Source: [Mycobacterium] crassicus (GTDB taxonomy: Bacteria > Actinomycetota > Actinomycetes > Mycobacteriales > Mycobacteriaceae). From it: 64,000 bases of DNA. Made by a program: the position numbers and the translations under genes. Positions within the stretch are counted from its first letter, which is position 1; every line of letters starts with the position of its first letter. A model generated the notes under the pieces. That model was not told the origin of the DNA. It was given only the letters and a program-made list of their open reading frames with translations, and did no database searches. The DNA lies in contig NZ_CP084029.1 in assembly GCF_020181615.1 (NCBI RefSeq), positions 4,807,804 through 4,871,803 on the forward strand, read 5' to 3'. Of this stretch, positions 1-9,032 are shown one piece after another.

Positions 1-645
1 TTCACCGTCCATGGCCCGGTGCGCCAGCGTGCGCGACGTCGAGAAACCCAGTGCCCCAGCCTCAACGGCCTCTTGCACCAGCCGGCTCATGGCCGCGATG
101 TCGTCCGGGGTGGCCGGCTCGTTGCGGGCCCCGCGGTCACCCATGGCGTAGGCGCGGATCGCGCCGTGCGCGACCTGGCTGCCGACGTCGACGGCCAGAT
201 TCTGACTCTCGAGTTTGTCCAGGTACTCCGGGTAGCTCTCCCAGCCCCAGGTGATGCCCTCGGTGAGCGCGGTACCGGGGATGTCCTCGACGCCCTCCAT
301 CAGCTCGATCAGCCACTCCTCACGGCCCGGCCGAACCGGGGCGAAGCCCACCCCGCAGTTGCCGGTGACCACCGTCGTGACGCCGTGCCCGCTGGACGGA
401 TCCAGCAGGCCGTCCCAGCTCACCTGGCCGTCGTAGTGGGTGTGGATGTCCACGAATCCCGGTGCGACGATCCGGCCGGTGGCGTCGATCGTCTCGGCCG
501 TCGCACCGGTCAACCCGGGATCGTCAGCTCCGGAGCGGCGCCGGACCGCGACGATCCGGCCGTCGGAGATCCCGACGTCCGCCAGGTAGCGGTCGGCTCC
601 GGTTCCGTCGACGACGGTGCCCCCGGTGATCGTGAGGTCGTACAT
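1..645 (-). CDS. N-acyl-D-amino-acid deacylase-like amidohydrolase (partial, 3' end outside window)
   Basis: The first 215 residues of a metal-dependent amidohydrolase of the D-aminoacylase/dihydroorotase superfamily are visible; the rest lies beyond the left edge. The N-terminal beta strand reads [15 protein letters not shown], and the metal-binding DIHTH motif (His68, His70) follows GFV at about residue 64. Family members hydrolyse N-acyl-D-amino acids or related cyclic amides in the cytoplasm. The ATG at 645 has a GGAG ribosome binding site. The gene is divergent from a TetR regulator, with an operator-like inverted repeat between them, so control by that regulator is likely. The exact substrate cannot be told. 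Confidence 0.85.
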   Translation of the reverse strand, partial: MYDLTITGGTVVDGTGADRYLADVGISDGRIVAVRRRSGADDPGLTGATAETIDATGRIVAPGFVDIHTHYDGQVSWDGLLDPSSGHGVTTVVTGNCGVGFAPVRPGREEWLIELMEGVEDIPGTALTEGITWGWESYPEYLDKLESQNLAVDVGSQVAHGAIRAYAMGDRGARNEPATPDDIAAMSRLVQEAVEAGALGFSTSRTLAHRAMDGE

Positions 646-690
646 GGACAGCTCCTTCGATCGTGGCATCGGACGTGCCGAGAGCGGGTG

Positions 691-726
691 TTGATCAATT
701 TGTACACATCTCGATAATGTGTGCAA
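691..726. promoter_or_regulatory. Divergent promoter with TetR-type operator
   Basis: An imperfect palindrome, TTGTACACAT (700-709) and ATGTGTGCAA (717-726), has a 7-base spacer and one mismatch. It overlaps a sigma-A-like promoter (TTGATC at 691-696, GATAAT at 713-718, 16-base spacing) that would start transcription at about 725-727, on the regulator's GTG codon. This fits leaderless, autoregulated transcription. Whether the TetR protein binds here is inference. Confidence 0.6.
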
Positions 727-1344
727 GTGCCTGGCGATCCGACGCTGCTCCCGACTCCACTGCTCGTCGCGGCCGCCGACACGCTGCGTCAACTCGGCCC
801 GCGCCGGTTCAGCCTCACCGCGGTCGCCGAAACCGCCGGGGTGTCACGCGGCACGGTGCACAACACCTTGGGGACCCGCGACGCCGCCATCACCGCGGCC
901 CTGGACCACCTGTCCGCGGCGTTCATCGCGACGCTGGCCGCCGAGGTCAACGAGCAGAGCACGCTGGCCGACCAGGTGGCCGCCGCGGCGGTGCTCATCT
1001 CGGCGCACCGCCGCAAGAAGGCGAGCACCCCGCGCGGCATCAACCAGGGTGTGCTGATCCTGCTGTTGGAACACGGCAACGAAGCGCTGCTGCGGCGTTC
1101 CGTCGAGTTGTGGACGCCGCTGGTCCGCGCCGCCGCTCGCCGCGGCGAAGTGGCCGCCGGGATCAACGCCGGCCGGGCCAGTGAATGGATCATGCGTGTG
1201 CTGTTCAGCTTCGAGCTGCTGCCGCCCATCCGGGTGGATCTGGACAATCCCCGCGCGGTGCGCCGCTTCGTCAGCGACCACATCGTCGCCGGCCTGGGCG
1301 GAGCGAGCCGCGACACCCAACAGGAAAAGGAGATTCCCGCATGA
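721..1344 (+). CDS. TetR/AcrR family transcriptional regulator
   Basis: A 207-residue protein with an N-terminal helix-turn-helix (about residues 20-60, FSLTAVAETAGVSRGTVHN) and a variable helical ligand domain, as in TetR repressors. Two GTG starts are possible, at 721 and 727. The 727 start lies at the predicted transcription start and would be leaderless. The stop overlaps the ATG of the next SDR gene by 4 bp (ATGA), so the two are translationally coupled. It probably controls this operon and the divergent amidohydrolase. The ligand is unknown. Confidence 0.85.
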   Translation: MQVPGDPTLLPTPLLVAAADTLRQLGPRRFSLTAVAETAGVSRGTVHNTLGTRDAAITAALDHLSAAFIATLAAEVNEQSTLADQVAAAAVLISAHRRKKASTPRGINQGVLILLLEHGNEALLRRSVELWTPLVRAAARRGEVAAGINAGRASEWIMRVLFSFELLPPIRVDLDNPRAVRRFVSDHIVAGLGGASRDTQQEKEIPA

Positions 1345-2162
1345 CCGATTCCTCGCTGACCGGCAAGGTCGCCTATGTGACCGGGGCCGCCCGCGGGCAG
1401 GGCCGCTCGCACTGCGTCCGGTTGGCCCGCGCCGGGGCCGACATCGTCGCCATCGACGCCTGCGCGCCGGTGACCGAACACAACGGCTATCCACCCGCGA
1501 CGTCCGAGGACCTCGCCGAGACCGTCCGACTGGTCGAGGGCGAGGGCCGCAAGATCCTCGTCGGGGAGATCGACGTGCGTGACCTGGCCGGCCAGCAGCG
1601 CATCGTCGCCGACGCGATCGAGCAGTTCGGCCGCCTCGACATCGTCGTCGCCAACGCCGCGGTCCTGAACTGGGGCCGGCTGTGGGAGATCTCCGCCCAG
1701 CAATGGCAGGACACCCTGGACATCAATCTGACCGGCCTGTGGAACACGGTCAAAGCCGTTGTCCCGCCGATGATCGCCGCCGGAAACGGCGGGTCGATCA
1801 TCGCCGTCAGCTCCGCGGCGGGAATCAAGGCGGTGCCCGGCTGCGGCCACTACTGCGCCACCAAGTTCGGCGTTGTCGGCCTGACCAACTCCCTGGCCGT
1901 GGAGCTCGGCGAGTTCGGGATCCGGGTCAATTCGGTGCACCCCTACGGCACCGACACCCCGATGGGCAACGACACGTCGATCTACGAGATGCTGCGCGAC
2001 CACCCCGGCTATATCCACAGTTTCTCGCCGGGCGCGCTGCCCACCGACTCACTCATCGCGCCCGATCAGGTCTCCGACATCGTGGTCTGGTTGGCCGGCC
2101 CCGAGTCCTCTTTGATCACCGCCGCCCAGATCCCCGCGGAAAAGGGCTACCTCAAGATCTGA
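1341..2162 (+). CDS. Mycofactocin-coupled SDR family oxidoreductase
   Basis: A 273-residue short-chain dehydrogenase. The Rossmann motif is TGAARGQG (residues 14-21), the NAG-equivalent is VVANAAV, and the catalytic pair is Tyr171/Lys175 in YCATK. The RGQGRSHCVRLARAGADIVAID stretch and the long insertion after the first Rossmann strands are typical of the mycofactocin-associated SDR subfamily, which oxidises alcohols with a tightly held nicotinamide. It is coupled to the TetR gene and followed 102 bp later by an HsaA-like monooxygenase, suggesting alcohol-to-ketone oxidation in a catabolic route. Assignment to the subfamily is from pattern memory. Confidence 0.85.
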   Translation: MTDSSLTGKVAYVTGAARGQGRSHCVRLARAGADIVAIDACAPVTEHNGYPPATSEDLAETVRLVEGEGRKILVGEIDVRDLAGQQRIVADAIEQFGRLDIVVANAAVLNWGRLWEISAQQWQDTLDINLTGLWNTVKAVVPPMIAAGNGGSIIAVSSAAGIKAVPGCGHYCATKFGVVGLTNSLAVELGEFGIRVNSVHPYGTDTPMGNDTSIYEMLRDHPGYIHSFSPGALPTDSLIAPDQVSDIVVWLAGPESSLITAAQIPAEKGYLKI

Positions 2163-2264
2163 GCCTCGCCTGCTGTCCTTTTCGCCGGACACCGATCGTC
2201 GGCGGTGCCATGATCAGCTGCAGTACACCATCGTTTTCGAAGTCCACGACGTTAGGGCGACAAC

Positions 2265-3446
2265 ATGGGCGAACGGGTAATCGACCGGCTGATGGAGATC
2301 GCCGACCAGCTGCGCGAGCAGGCCGGCGAAGCCGAGCGGATCGGCCGGCTGACCGATCAGACGGTCAAGGCGATGAAGGACGCCGGCTCGATCCGGTTGC
2401 TGCAGTCGGCCAAACACGGCGGGTATGAGGCGCATCCGCGCGAGTGGGCCGAAACCGTCATGGCCACCGCGGCGCTGGACCCGTCGGCGGGGTGGGTCAA
2501 CGGGGTGGTCGGGGTGCACCCCTACCAGCTGGCCTACGCCGATCCGCGGGTGGGCGAGGAGATCTGGGCCGAGGACGTCAACACCTGGATGGCCTCGCCG
2601 TATGCGCCACAGGGCGTGGCCAAGCCGGTCGACGGCGGCTATATCTTCAACGGCCGGTGGGGGTTCAGCTCCGGTACCGACCACTGCGACTGGATCATTC
2701 TCGGTGCGATCGTCGGCGACGCCGACGGCGTTCCGGTCATGCCGCCTGCCATCTTGCACATGATTCTGCCGCGCTCGGACTATGAGATCGTCGACGACTC
2801 CTGGGATGTGGTGGGGCTGCGCGGAACCGGATCCAAGGACGTCATCGTCAAGGATGCCTTCGTCCCGAGCTACCGGACGATGGACGGCATGAAGGTGATG
2901 GACGGCAGCGCCCAGCGCGAAGCCGGCATGACCAATCCGCTGTATCTGATGCCGTGGTCGACGATGTTTCCGCTCGGCATCTCCTCGGCGGTCATCGGTA
3001 TCACCGAAGGCGCGCTGGCCGCCCATCTGGACTATCAGCGGGAACGGGTGAGCGCCACCGGGACCGCGATCAAAGACGACCCCTACGTCATGTACGCGAT
3101 CGGGGAGGCGGCCGCCGACATCAACGCCGCCCGCCAGGAGCTGTTGGCCAACGCCGACCGGATCTTCGACATGGTCGCCGCCGGCAAGGAGGTCAGCTTC
3201 GCCGACCGCGCCGCGGGGCGCCGCACCCAGGTTCGTGCGGTGTGGCGCGCGGTGGGCGCCGTCGATGAGATCTTTGCCCGCTCCGGCGGTAACGCGTTGC
3301 GGATGGACAAGCCGCTGCAACGGTATTGGCGCGACGCGCACGCCGGGCTCAACCATGCGATTCATGTGCCCGGGACCACGTTCCACGCCTCGGCGCTCAG
3401 TTCGTTGGGCATCGAGCCGCAGGGCCCGCTGCGGGCGATGATCTAA
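2265..3446 (+). CDS. HsaA-like flavin-dependent monooxygenase, oxygenase subunit
   Basis: A 393-residue protein with the acyl-CoA dehydrogenase fold, close in length and motifs to HsaA, the oxygenase of 3-HSA hydroxylation in steroid degradation. Shared stretches include RLLQ, GWV..VVGVH, DGGY.F.GRW.FSSG.DH, VVGLRGTGSKD and QR(Y/F)WRDAHAG near the C-terminus. Such group D monooxygenases use reduced FMN/FAD from a separate reductase, and no reductase is adjacent. The ATG has an AGGG site 7-9 bp upstream. It converges with the amidohydrolase gene, 10 bp apart. The substrate is probably a phenol or other cyclic compound, not necessarily a steroid. Confidence 0.85.
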   Translation: MGERVIDRLMEIADQLREQAGEAERIGRLTDQTVKAMKDAGSIRLLQSAKHGGYEAHPREWAETVMATAALDPSAGWVNGVVGVHPYQLAYADPRVGEEIWAEDVNTWMASPYAPQGVAKPVDGGYIFNGRWGFSSGTDHCDWIILGAIVGDADGVPVMPPAILHMILPRSDYEIVDDSWDVVGLRGTGSKDVIVKDAFVPSYRTMDGMKVMDGSAQREAGMTNPLYLMPWSTMFPLGISSAVIGITEGALAAHLDYQRERVSATGTAIKDDPYVMYAIGEAAADINAARQELLANADRIFDMVAAGKEVSFADRAAGRRTQVRAVWRAVGAVDEIFARSGGNALRMDKPLQRYWRDAHAGLNHAIHVPGTTFHASALSSLGIEPQGPLRAMI

Positions 3447-3456
3447 GGCGGTAACC

Positions 3457-4710
3457 CTACCCGCGGGCCGGCGCCATCCGCTTGAGGGCCAGCCCCCCTT
3501 CGAACGGCCGGTAGCCGAAGCCGCCCGGGGACACATATCCGGTGTCGCCCAACGGTGTCGCGACTTCGGCGACGGACGGCCCGATCTCGGCGGCGACCGG
3601 CGCCAGGGCATCCAGGTCGAACCGGTACAGCCGGGCCGCGTTGCCGCCGAGGATCTTGCGGCACTCGTCCTCGGACCGGTCATGCAGCGCCCAGCGGATG
3701 GCCAGTTTTGAGTGCGGCGCGAAACCCTCCTCATGCGGATAGTCGCTGCCCCACATGATGTGGTCGACACCCAGGTAGTCGATCATCGACGACTCGTAGG
3801 GGGTCAGCTCGCTGGCCAGGTACACATTCCGCCGGGCGTACTCGCTGGGCAGCAGGGTCATCTCGTCGACGGACGACCCACCGAACATCCCGTAGGTGCG
3901 GTTGTGCGCCTCGGTTTTCATCATCGGCACCATGACATCGAGCATCATCAGCTGTTGCTGCACCCACATGGTGCCCTGCTCGGTCGGCACGAATCGCAGT
4001 GTCGGGTACCGCTCGAAGACTCCGGCGAGGATCAGGTGGCTCAGGGTGCGCTGAGCCCATGACGCCATCTCGGTGATGAGCACCGGGTTGGAGGCCGGCT
4101 GGTCCATCGGCATCTCGGGGCTGCCGGCCCCGGCGTGCTGCACCACCGTCAGGTCCAGTTCCGCGCACAACGCCCAGATCGGTTCGTAGCGGGTGTGGAA
4201 CAGCGGGGCCACCTGTGGATCACCCGGCGACACGGCCGGGACGAGCACCCCGCCGAAGCAGTCCTGCCCGGCACCCCAGCGAATCTCCTGGCACGCCAAC
4301 TCGATGTCGTTGGGGAAGATCTGAATCAGACCGCGACGCCGGGCCGGGGCCGACGCGCAGAAGTCGACCTGCCACCGGTTGTGGGCCTGCACTCCGGCCC
4401 ACCGCTTTTCGAAATCGTCACGGGTGCGGGGCAGGCTGATGGTGATGTTGGGGGTGGTCGGGAAGAACGGCGGAACGGTGTTGGGCAACAGCACCTCTGC
4501 GGCGACCCCGTCGGCGTTCATGTCCGCGATCCGCAGGTCGTGATCCCAGTTCCTGCTGGCGGTGGCGACGATCAGATCGTCGAACGGGCTGCTGTATGCC
4601 TTTGCCCAGGCGTCGAACTCGTCGTGCAGCCGCTCCGGCAGATACCGCCTGTAGTCGTAGAGATCGGCCCCGGCGTGGGTGTCGGTCGAGATGACGACGT
4701 AGCGATCCAT
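3457..4710 (-). CDS. Amidohydrolase family protein (amidohydrolase_2 type), copy 1
   Basis: A 417-residue TIM-barrel metal-dependent hydrolase/decarboxylase of the ACMSD/gamma-resorcylate decarboxylase superfamily. The N-terminal metal motif is STDTHAGADL. The late active-site motif is MWGSDYPHEEG (metal Asp and His), just before the C-terminal KILGGNAARLYRFD segment. The start at 4710 was chosen because MDRYVVIS aligns with the starts of the two upstream paralogues and has a GGAG site. It is last in a run of five same-strand genes. These enzymes hydrolyse C-N bonds or decarboxylate aromatic or unsaturated acids. Confidence 0.85.
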   Translation of the reverse strand: MDRYVVISTDTHAGADLYDYRRYLPERLHDEFDAWAKAYSSPFDDLIVATASRNWDHDLRIADMNADGVAAEVLLPNTVPPFFPTTPNITISLPRTRDDFEKRWAGVQAHNRWQVDFCASAPARRRGLIQIFPNDIELACQEIRWGAGQDCFGGVLVPAVSPGDPQVAPLFHTRYEPIWALCAELDLTVVQHAGAGSPEMPMDQPASNPVLITEMASWAQRTLSHLILAGVFERYPTLRFVPTEQGTMWVQQQLMMLDVMVPMMKTEAHNRTYGMFGGSSVDEMTLLPSEYARRNVYLASELTPYESSMIDYLGVDHIMWGSDYPHEEGFAPHSKLAIRWALHDRSEDECRKILGGNAARLYRFDLDALAPVAAEIGPSVAEVATPLGDTGYVSPGGFGYRPFEGGLALKRMAPARG

Positions 4711-4720
4711 CGTGGACTCC

Positions 4721-5989
4721 TCAGTTCTGCACCAGGTCGGGGATCGGCTCGGCGTCGGTGAGCCAGTGCCGGCCGACCGCCCGCGCCGCCTCCCACTTGG
4801 GGATGCTGATCGCGTCGTCCTGGCCGAGGTCCGCGGGCGTCGGGCCGATGCGCGCGGCCAGCGGGGCCAGCGCCGCGAGATCGAAGTGGTACAGCTCGGC
4901 TGCCGCCAGGCCGAGCATCTGCCGGGTCTCGTCGACCGGAATGTCCCAGAAGGACCGCCGCAGCCAGTCGAGGGTGTGCGGCCAGGTCCCTTCCGGGTGC
5001 GGGAAATCGTTGCCCCACAACATGTTGGAGACACCGATCTCATAGCGTCTGGCCAGCTCCCGGCGTTCGGTGGTGGTGGCCCCGATGAAGCAGTTCCGGT
5101 CGAAGTAGGCCGACGGCGGCATCGTCAGGTCGCCTTCCATGTGATGGCTCATCTTCTTGGCGGAGTGCTCCCGCAGGAACCGGGTGTCCATCAGCCACAG
5201 CAGATCGTTGGCCCAGAAGGCACCGCACTCGGTGACCCCCCAGCGCAGGCCGGGGAACCGCTCGAACACCCCCGACCACAACGCGAACCACAGCGGCCGG
5301 GCACCCCACCAGCGCACCTCGGTGACGTAGATGCCCAGGTGCCCGCCGTACTCCTCCTGCGGGGCGGGCCCGGAGTGGGTGTGCACCGGCATCTGCAGGT
5401 CTTGGCAAGCGGCCCAGACCTTGTCGTAGCGGCGGTCGTGGTACGGCGGGTACCCGACCCAGCGGGCCGGGATCAGGATCCCGCCCCGCAGCCCGGATTC
5501 CGCCGCGCGGGTGATCTCGGCGACCGCCGCGTCGACGTCGGCCAGGATCGGCACCACCGCGACCCCGGCGCGCCGCTCGGGGCTGTGGCTGCACAGTTCG
5601 GCGAGCCAGCGGTTGTGGGCCCGTGCCCCGGCCATGGCGCGTCCCGGGTCCAGGTCACCGGACTGGCCCAGGCCGGCCCCGAACGGGGCCCCGGCGACCC
5701 CGGTCACCGCGTCGGCGTCGGGGAAGATGACCTCGCCGACCACCCCGTCACCGTCGAGTTCCCGGTCCCGCAGCGCCACATCCCAGCCGCCGGCGATGCC
5801 CTCGCCGTGCTCGTCGAACCACTCCTGGGCGAACTCCTCGTCGATGAACCCGCCGGCCTGCGCCGCGGCGGTCTTCTCGGCCAGGTAGACCTCGAAGTCG
5901 TCTAGGTATTCGGGATCGACGTATTCGCGGTACCGCTCGGTCGGCAGTTCGGCGTGGGTGTCGGCGGAGATGATCGTGTACGGGTCCAT
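4721..5989 (-). CDS. Amidohydrolase family protein (amidohydrolase_2 type), copy 2
   Basis: A 422-residue paralogue of its neighbours. The metal motif is SADTHAELPTERY, and the late motif is MLWGNDFPHPEGTWPHT followed by MLGLAAAELYHFD. The start at 5989 (MDPYTIIS) aligns with the paralogues and has AAAGGA upstream. It lies 13 bp below the copy 3 stop and 10 bp above the copy 1 start, so the three form one transcription unit. Its N-terminal residues after DTHA differ most (ELPTERYREYVDPEY), suggesting a different substrate from copies 1 and 3. Confidence 0.85.
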   Translation of the reverse strand: MDPYTIISADTHAELPTERYREYVDPEYLDDFEVYLAEKTAAAQAGGFIDEEFAQEWFDEHGEGIAGGWDVALRDRELDGDGVVGEVIFPDADAVTGVAGAPFGAGLGQSGDLDPGRAMAGARAHNRWLAELCSHSPERRAGVAVVPILADVDAAVAEITRAAESGLRGGILIPARWVGYPPYHDRRYDKVWAACQDLQMPVHTHSGPAPQEEYGGHLGIYVTEVRWWGARPLWFALWSGVFERFPGLRWGVTECGAFWANDLLWLMDTRFLREHSAKKMSHHMEGDLTMPPSAYFDRNCFIGATTTERRELARRYEIGVSNMLWGNDFPHPEGTWPHTLDWLRRSFWDIPVDETRQMLGLAAAELYHFDLAALAPLAARIGPTPADLGQDDAISIPKWEAARAVGRHWLTDAEPIPDLVQN

Positions 5990-6002
5990 AGCGGTCCTTT
6001 CG

Positions 6003-7217
6003 CTACCAGGTACGGATGGGGTCGGGTTCGAAAACGGTGCTGCTCGCATCGGCGGGTACGGCCAACAGTGGTTCGGCCACCTCGGCCACGGTCGGGCCGA
6101 TCCGTTCGGTCAACGGCGCCAGCGCCGCCAGGTCGAAGCCGTAGACGGCAGCCGCGTTCCCACCGAGCATGGCCGCCACTTCGGCTGGAGGGACACCGGC
6201 AAAGGTGTGCCGCAACGCTTCCCGGGTGTAGAGACCGGTGCCCTCGTAGTGCGGGTAATCGCTGCCCCACATGATCTTCTCGATGCCGATCGCGTGCCGT
6301 TCGGCGCACTCCACGGGCCGCATGAAGCTGGCGCCGACATAGCACTGCCGGGACCAGTACTCGCTGGGCCGCAGGCTCAGCGAGCCGGCGGTGGGTCCGG
6401 CGAAGCGGGAGATCGCCGAACCGGGCCGCGCATAGCGGGCCGCCGCGACGTCGAGCGAGTCCAGTGTCGCCGGTATCCACCCGGCGCCCTGCTCGGTGAA
6501 GACCACGGTGAGGTCCGGATGGCGATCCAGTGCGCCGGAGAAGATCAGGTGCCACAGCGCCCGGTGCGCATACCAATGGGTCTCGTACACCCATACCGCG
6601 AATGAGCTGCCCCACCCGTCGGTCGGGGTCGGTCCGGCGGTGCCGCCGTGGTGGTTGACCACCACACCCGCCTCGTCGCAGGCCGCCCACAGCGGCGCCC
6701 AATGCTCGGCGTAGAGCTGCGGGATCGCGGCACCGGGGGCGACTCCGGGCAGTAGCACCCCGCCGCGCAGCCCGAGTTCGGCGATCCGGGCGACTTCGGC
6801 GACGGCTTCGTCGAGGTCTTCGAGCAGAATCTGGCCCACCCCGGCGCGCCGCTCCGGTGAGCGCGAACAGAAGTCGGCCAGCCAGCGGTTGTGCGCCCGC
6901 AGTCCGGCCCAGCGCAGTTCGACCTCCCGGGCGGTCTCCGGGGGCGGGGCGGCCAAGCTCCCGCTGGGGAAGAACGGCGGCACAGTATTGGGGTAGATGA
7001 TCTCGCCGGCAACACCTTCGGCGTCCAGGTCGGCGTTACGCCGCTCACTGTTCCAGCTGCGTTCGGCGTCGGGCTCGGTGAGGTCGCCGAACGGGTTGAC
7101 GTAAGTCTTTGCCCAACCATCGAATTCGTCCCGAAACTTCGGTTCCAGGTATTCGCGGTAGTCCAGCAGGTCGGCGCCGGCGTGGCAGTCGGCCGAAATG
7201 ATGGTGTAGCGGTCCAT
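6003..7217 (-). CDS. Amidohydrolase family protein (amidohydrolase_2 type), copy 3
   Basis: A 404-residue protein close to copy 1, with the opening MDRYTIISADCHAGADL, the late motif MWGSDYPHYEGTGLYT and the ending AAMLGGNAAAVYGFDLAAL. Asp and His of DCHAG replace the usual DTHAG with the metal ligands kept. The gene begins 4 bp after the stop of the acetoacetate-decarboxylase-like gene. Three adjacent paralogues, diverged but intact, suggest sequential steps or several related substrates rather than redundancy. The products are likely cytoplasmic and zinc-dependent. Confidence 0.85.
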   Translation of the reverse strand: MDRYTIISADCHAGADLLDYREYLEPKFRDEFDGWAKTYVNPFGDLTEPDAERSWNSERRNADLDAEGVAGEIIYPNTVPPFFPSGSLAAPPPETAREVELRWAGLRAHNRWLADFCSRSPERRAGVGQILLEDLDEAVAEVARIAELGLRGGVLLPGVAPGAAIPQLYAEHWAPLWAACDEAGVVVNHHGGTAGPTPTDGWGSSFAVWVYETHWYAHRALWHLIFSGALDRHPDLTVVFTEQGAGWIPATLDSLDVAAARYARPGSAISRFAGPTAGSLSLRPSEYWSRQCYVGASFMRPVECAERHAIGIEKIMWGSDYPHYEGTGLYTREALRHTFAGVPPAEVAAMLGGNAAAVYGFDLAALAPLTERIGPTVAEVAEPLLAVPADASSTVFEPDPIRTW

Positions 7218-7221
7218 GTGC

Positions 7222-8025
7222 CTAGGCCCGCGCCGACTCGGGCCGCGGGGCGGCGAGCAGGGCGACATCGTCGTAGCGCTGGTGCACGTAGGGCAGCAGC
7301 CATTCGGCCGGCACCCGTTCGGCGATCCGCCCCAGCTGGACGGTGCGGCGGCGGCACCAGGTGATCGAGCGGATCTCACGGATCACGATGTCGGCCACCG
7401 GATCCAGCGGCGACTCCCCCAACTCGCACGTGCCGTCGATGTTTTCCAGCACCTCGTAGTGCCGGTGGTATTCGCCGTACACCAGGTGGGGATCGGTGAT
7501 GCCGTTGCCGTCGGGGGCGCGCAGGAACTTGAAGTAGAACTCGGTGTTGATCTGGTCGGGCGGCAGCTCCGCCGGGCCGGTCACCCGGCCGCTGACGGTG
7601 ATGAGCTGATGGCCCAGCCGGTCCACCCCGGCGGTGACGCGATCCCCGTCGCGCTCCACCGCGATGTTCGCTATCTTCTTGGGCTCGCCGAAGGTTTCGC
7701 GGCCGCCGGTGACCGATTGTTCGGTGGACTGCGGCATGAACAGCGGATAGTCGCCGGCGGTCTCGCCGTGCCGGGCGGTCACCGAGAACACCGCCGACGT
7801 GAAGGTCGGCATGCCCTCGATGCGGACCCGCTGTAGCTGGACGCGCACCAGCGGTTCGGCGGCCGGCTCCAGCGGCCGGGGCAGTACGGCCGCGACGATC
7901 TCCGGGTCGGTCAGGTAGGTGATCGTCACCGCCTCGGTGGCGATCGGCGCCTTGGTGGCATCGATCTCGTGGTCGACCCGCGTCTCCGGCGGGCGAGGAC
8001 CGTAGCGAACTCCGGTGGCACTCAA
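7222..8025 (-). CDS. Acetoacetate decarboxylase (ADC) family protein
   Basis: A 267-residue protein resembling the acetoacetate decarboxylase-like fold, with ITYLTDPEIVAAVLPRPLEP near the N-terminus, then YPLFMPQSTEQSVTGGRETFGEPKKIA. In classical ADC the Schiff-base lysine lies in an analogous GEPKK stretch, so Lys in EPKK is the candidate. The start is TTG at 8025 with a strong GGAGGAACGCC site, and its TTGA overlaps the upstream SDR stop. Members decarboxylate or hydrolyse beta-keto acids. Its place between an SDR and amidohydrolases supports a ring-cleavage or keto-acid step. Confidence 0.8.
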   Translation of the reverse strand: MSATGVRYGPRPPETRVDHEIDATKAPIATEAVTITYLTDPEIVAAVLPRPLEPAAEPLVRVQLQRVRIEGMPTFTSAVFSVTARHGETAGDYPLFMPQSTEQSVTGGRETFGEPKKIANIAVERDGDRVTAGVDRLGHQLITVSGRVTGPAELPPDQINTEFYFKFLRAPDGNGITDPHLVYGEYHRHYEVLENIDGTCELGESPLDPVADIVIREIRSITWCRRRTVQLGRIAERVPAEWLLPYVHQRYDDVALLAAPRPESARA

Positions 8026-8957
8026 GGCGTTCCTCCTTCTTCCGAGGCGTTTTTGGCATGCTGCCCGAGGACGTCGACCAGGTAGTTGGGCTCGCCGCGC
8101 CCGAGGATGGACGCCGCCTTGGCGCTCACCACCTGATCGGCCGGGGTGGGCGGGCCCATCATCCAGAACCGGTCTGCCGCAATGCCGTCGATCACCAGTT
8201 CGGCGACCGTGTCGAGCGAGGTGAATTCGACATGGGCGCCGGCGGCTTCGAAACGGTCCACCACCCCTGCCAGGGTCGTCTCCGGGGTGCGCCGTTGCTG
8301 GGTAGCGGCGTAACGATCCGGGCGATGCCGCCACGACTCCCAGATCCCGGTGTTCAAGAAGCCGCCCGGGAAAAGGACGTGCGCCCGCACCCCGGTACCG
8401 GTCATCTGCAGGTGGGTGTAGAGGCTTTCGGTCAGGCAGAGCACCGCGGCCTTGGTCATGGGATAGACGGCGGTAGCCGGCCCACCCATGGCACCCCGGG
8501 CGATCGGGGCGAACCCGCCGTTGCCCGAACAGGTGTTGACCACGTGTCCCTCGCCCTGTTCCAGCAGGATCGGCACGAAGGCTTTGATGCCGTGGACGAC
8601 GCCCAGCACATTGACGTCGATCCCCCACCGCCAGTCGGCCAGGTCGTGCTCCCACAGGTACCCCTCGGAGACCGCGCCGGTGCCGGCGTTGTTGCACACC
8701 ACATGCACGGCACCGAAGCGATCGAGAGCAGCGTTGGCCAGTGCCTCGACCGAGGCCCAGTCGGTGACGTCGGTGACCACTCCGGTCGCCTCGATCCCCT
8801 CGTCGGCGAGAGTCCGGACCGCCTCCTGCAGCGGTTCGGCGAGGACGTCGGCGAGCACCACGTTCATGCCCGCCCGACCGAAACACCGGCCCAGGGCTTG
8901 ACCGATGCCGCCGGCTCCCCCGGTCACCACCGCCGTTTTGCCTCGAAAGTCAGTCAT
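8022..8957 (-). CDS. SDR family NAD(P)-dependent oxidoreductase
   Basis: A 311-residue classical SDR. Motifs are TGGAGGIG (residues 11-18), CNNAGTG, and the catalytic YPMTKAA (Tyr-x3-Lys), with NTCSGNGG carrying the catalytic Ser region. The C-terminal extension beyond 250 residues is typical of mycobacterial SDRs acting on lipids or terpenes. The ATG at 8957 faces the IclR gene across a 75-bp divergent promoter. It is the first gene of the five-gene operon (SDR, ADC-like, three amidohydrolases) and so is probably controlled by IclR. Confidence 0.88.
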   Translation of the reverse strand: MTDFRGKTAVVTGGAGGIGQALGRCFGRAGMNVVLADVLAEPLQEAVRTLADEGIEATGVVTDVTDWASVEALANAALDRFGAVHVVCNNAGTGAVSEGYLWEHDLADWRWGIDVNVLGVVHGIKAFVPILLEQGEGHVVNTCSGNGGFAPIARGAMGGPATAVYPMTKAAVLCLTESLYTHLQMTGTGVRAHVLFPGGFLNTGIWESWRHRPDRYAATQQRRTPETTLAGVVDRFEAAGAHVEFTSLDTVAELVIDGIAADRFWMMGPPTPADQVVSAKAASILGRGEPNYLVDVLGQHAKNASEEGGTP

Positions 8958-9032
8958 TGTGGCTATCGTCACATGGTCACGTATAGCGGCGCAATGCGTC
9001 GCACTATGCGACCACCCGGCTATGGTTTCGCT
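8958..9032. promoter_or_regulatory. Divergent promoter region between SDR operon and IclR regulator
   Basis: This 75-bp intergenic region holds both outward promoters. It contains the short palindrome TGCGTCGCA followed by a CTATGCGAC direct repeat, a possible IclR site. No clear full-length operator is visible, so only the regulatory role of the region is proposed. Confidence 0.4.

Noticed and set aside
8058..9032. Long frame upstream of and in frame with the IclR gene
   Set aside because: It runs antisense to the SDR gene and its sequence has no protein-like pattern. IclR begins at 9033 or at the latest plausible upstream ATG 9006.
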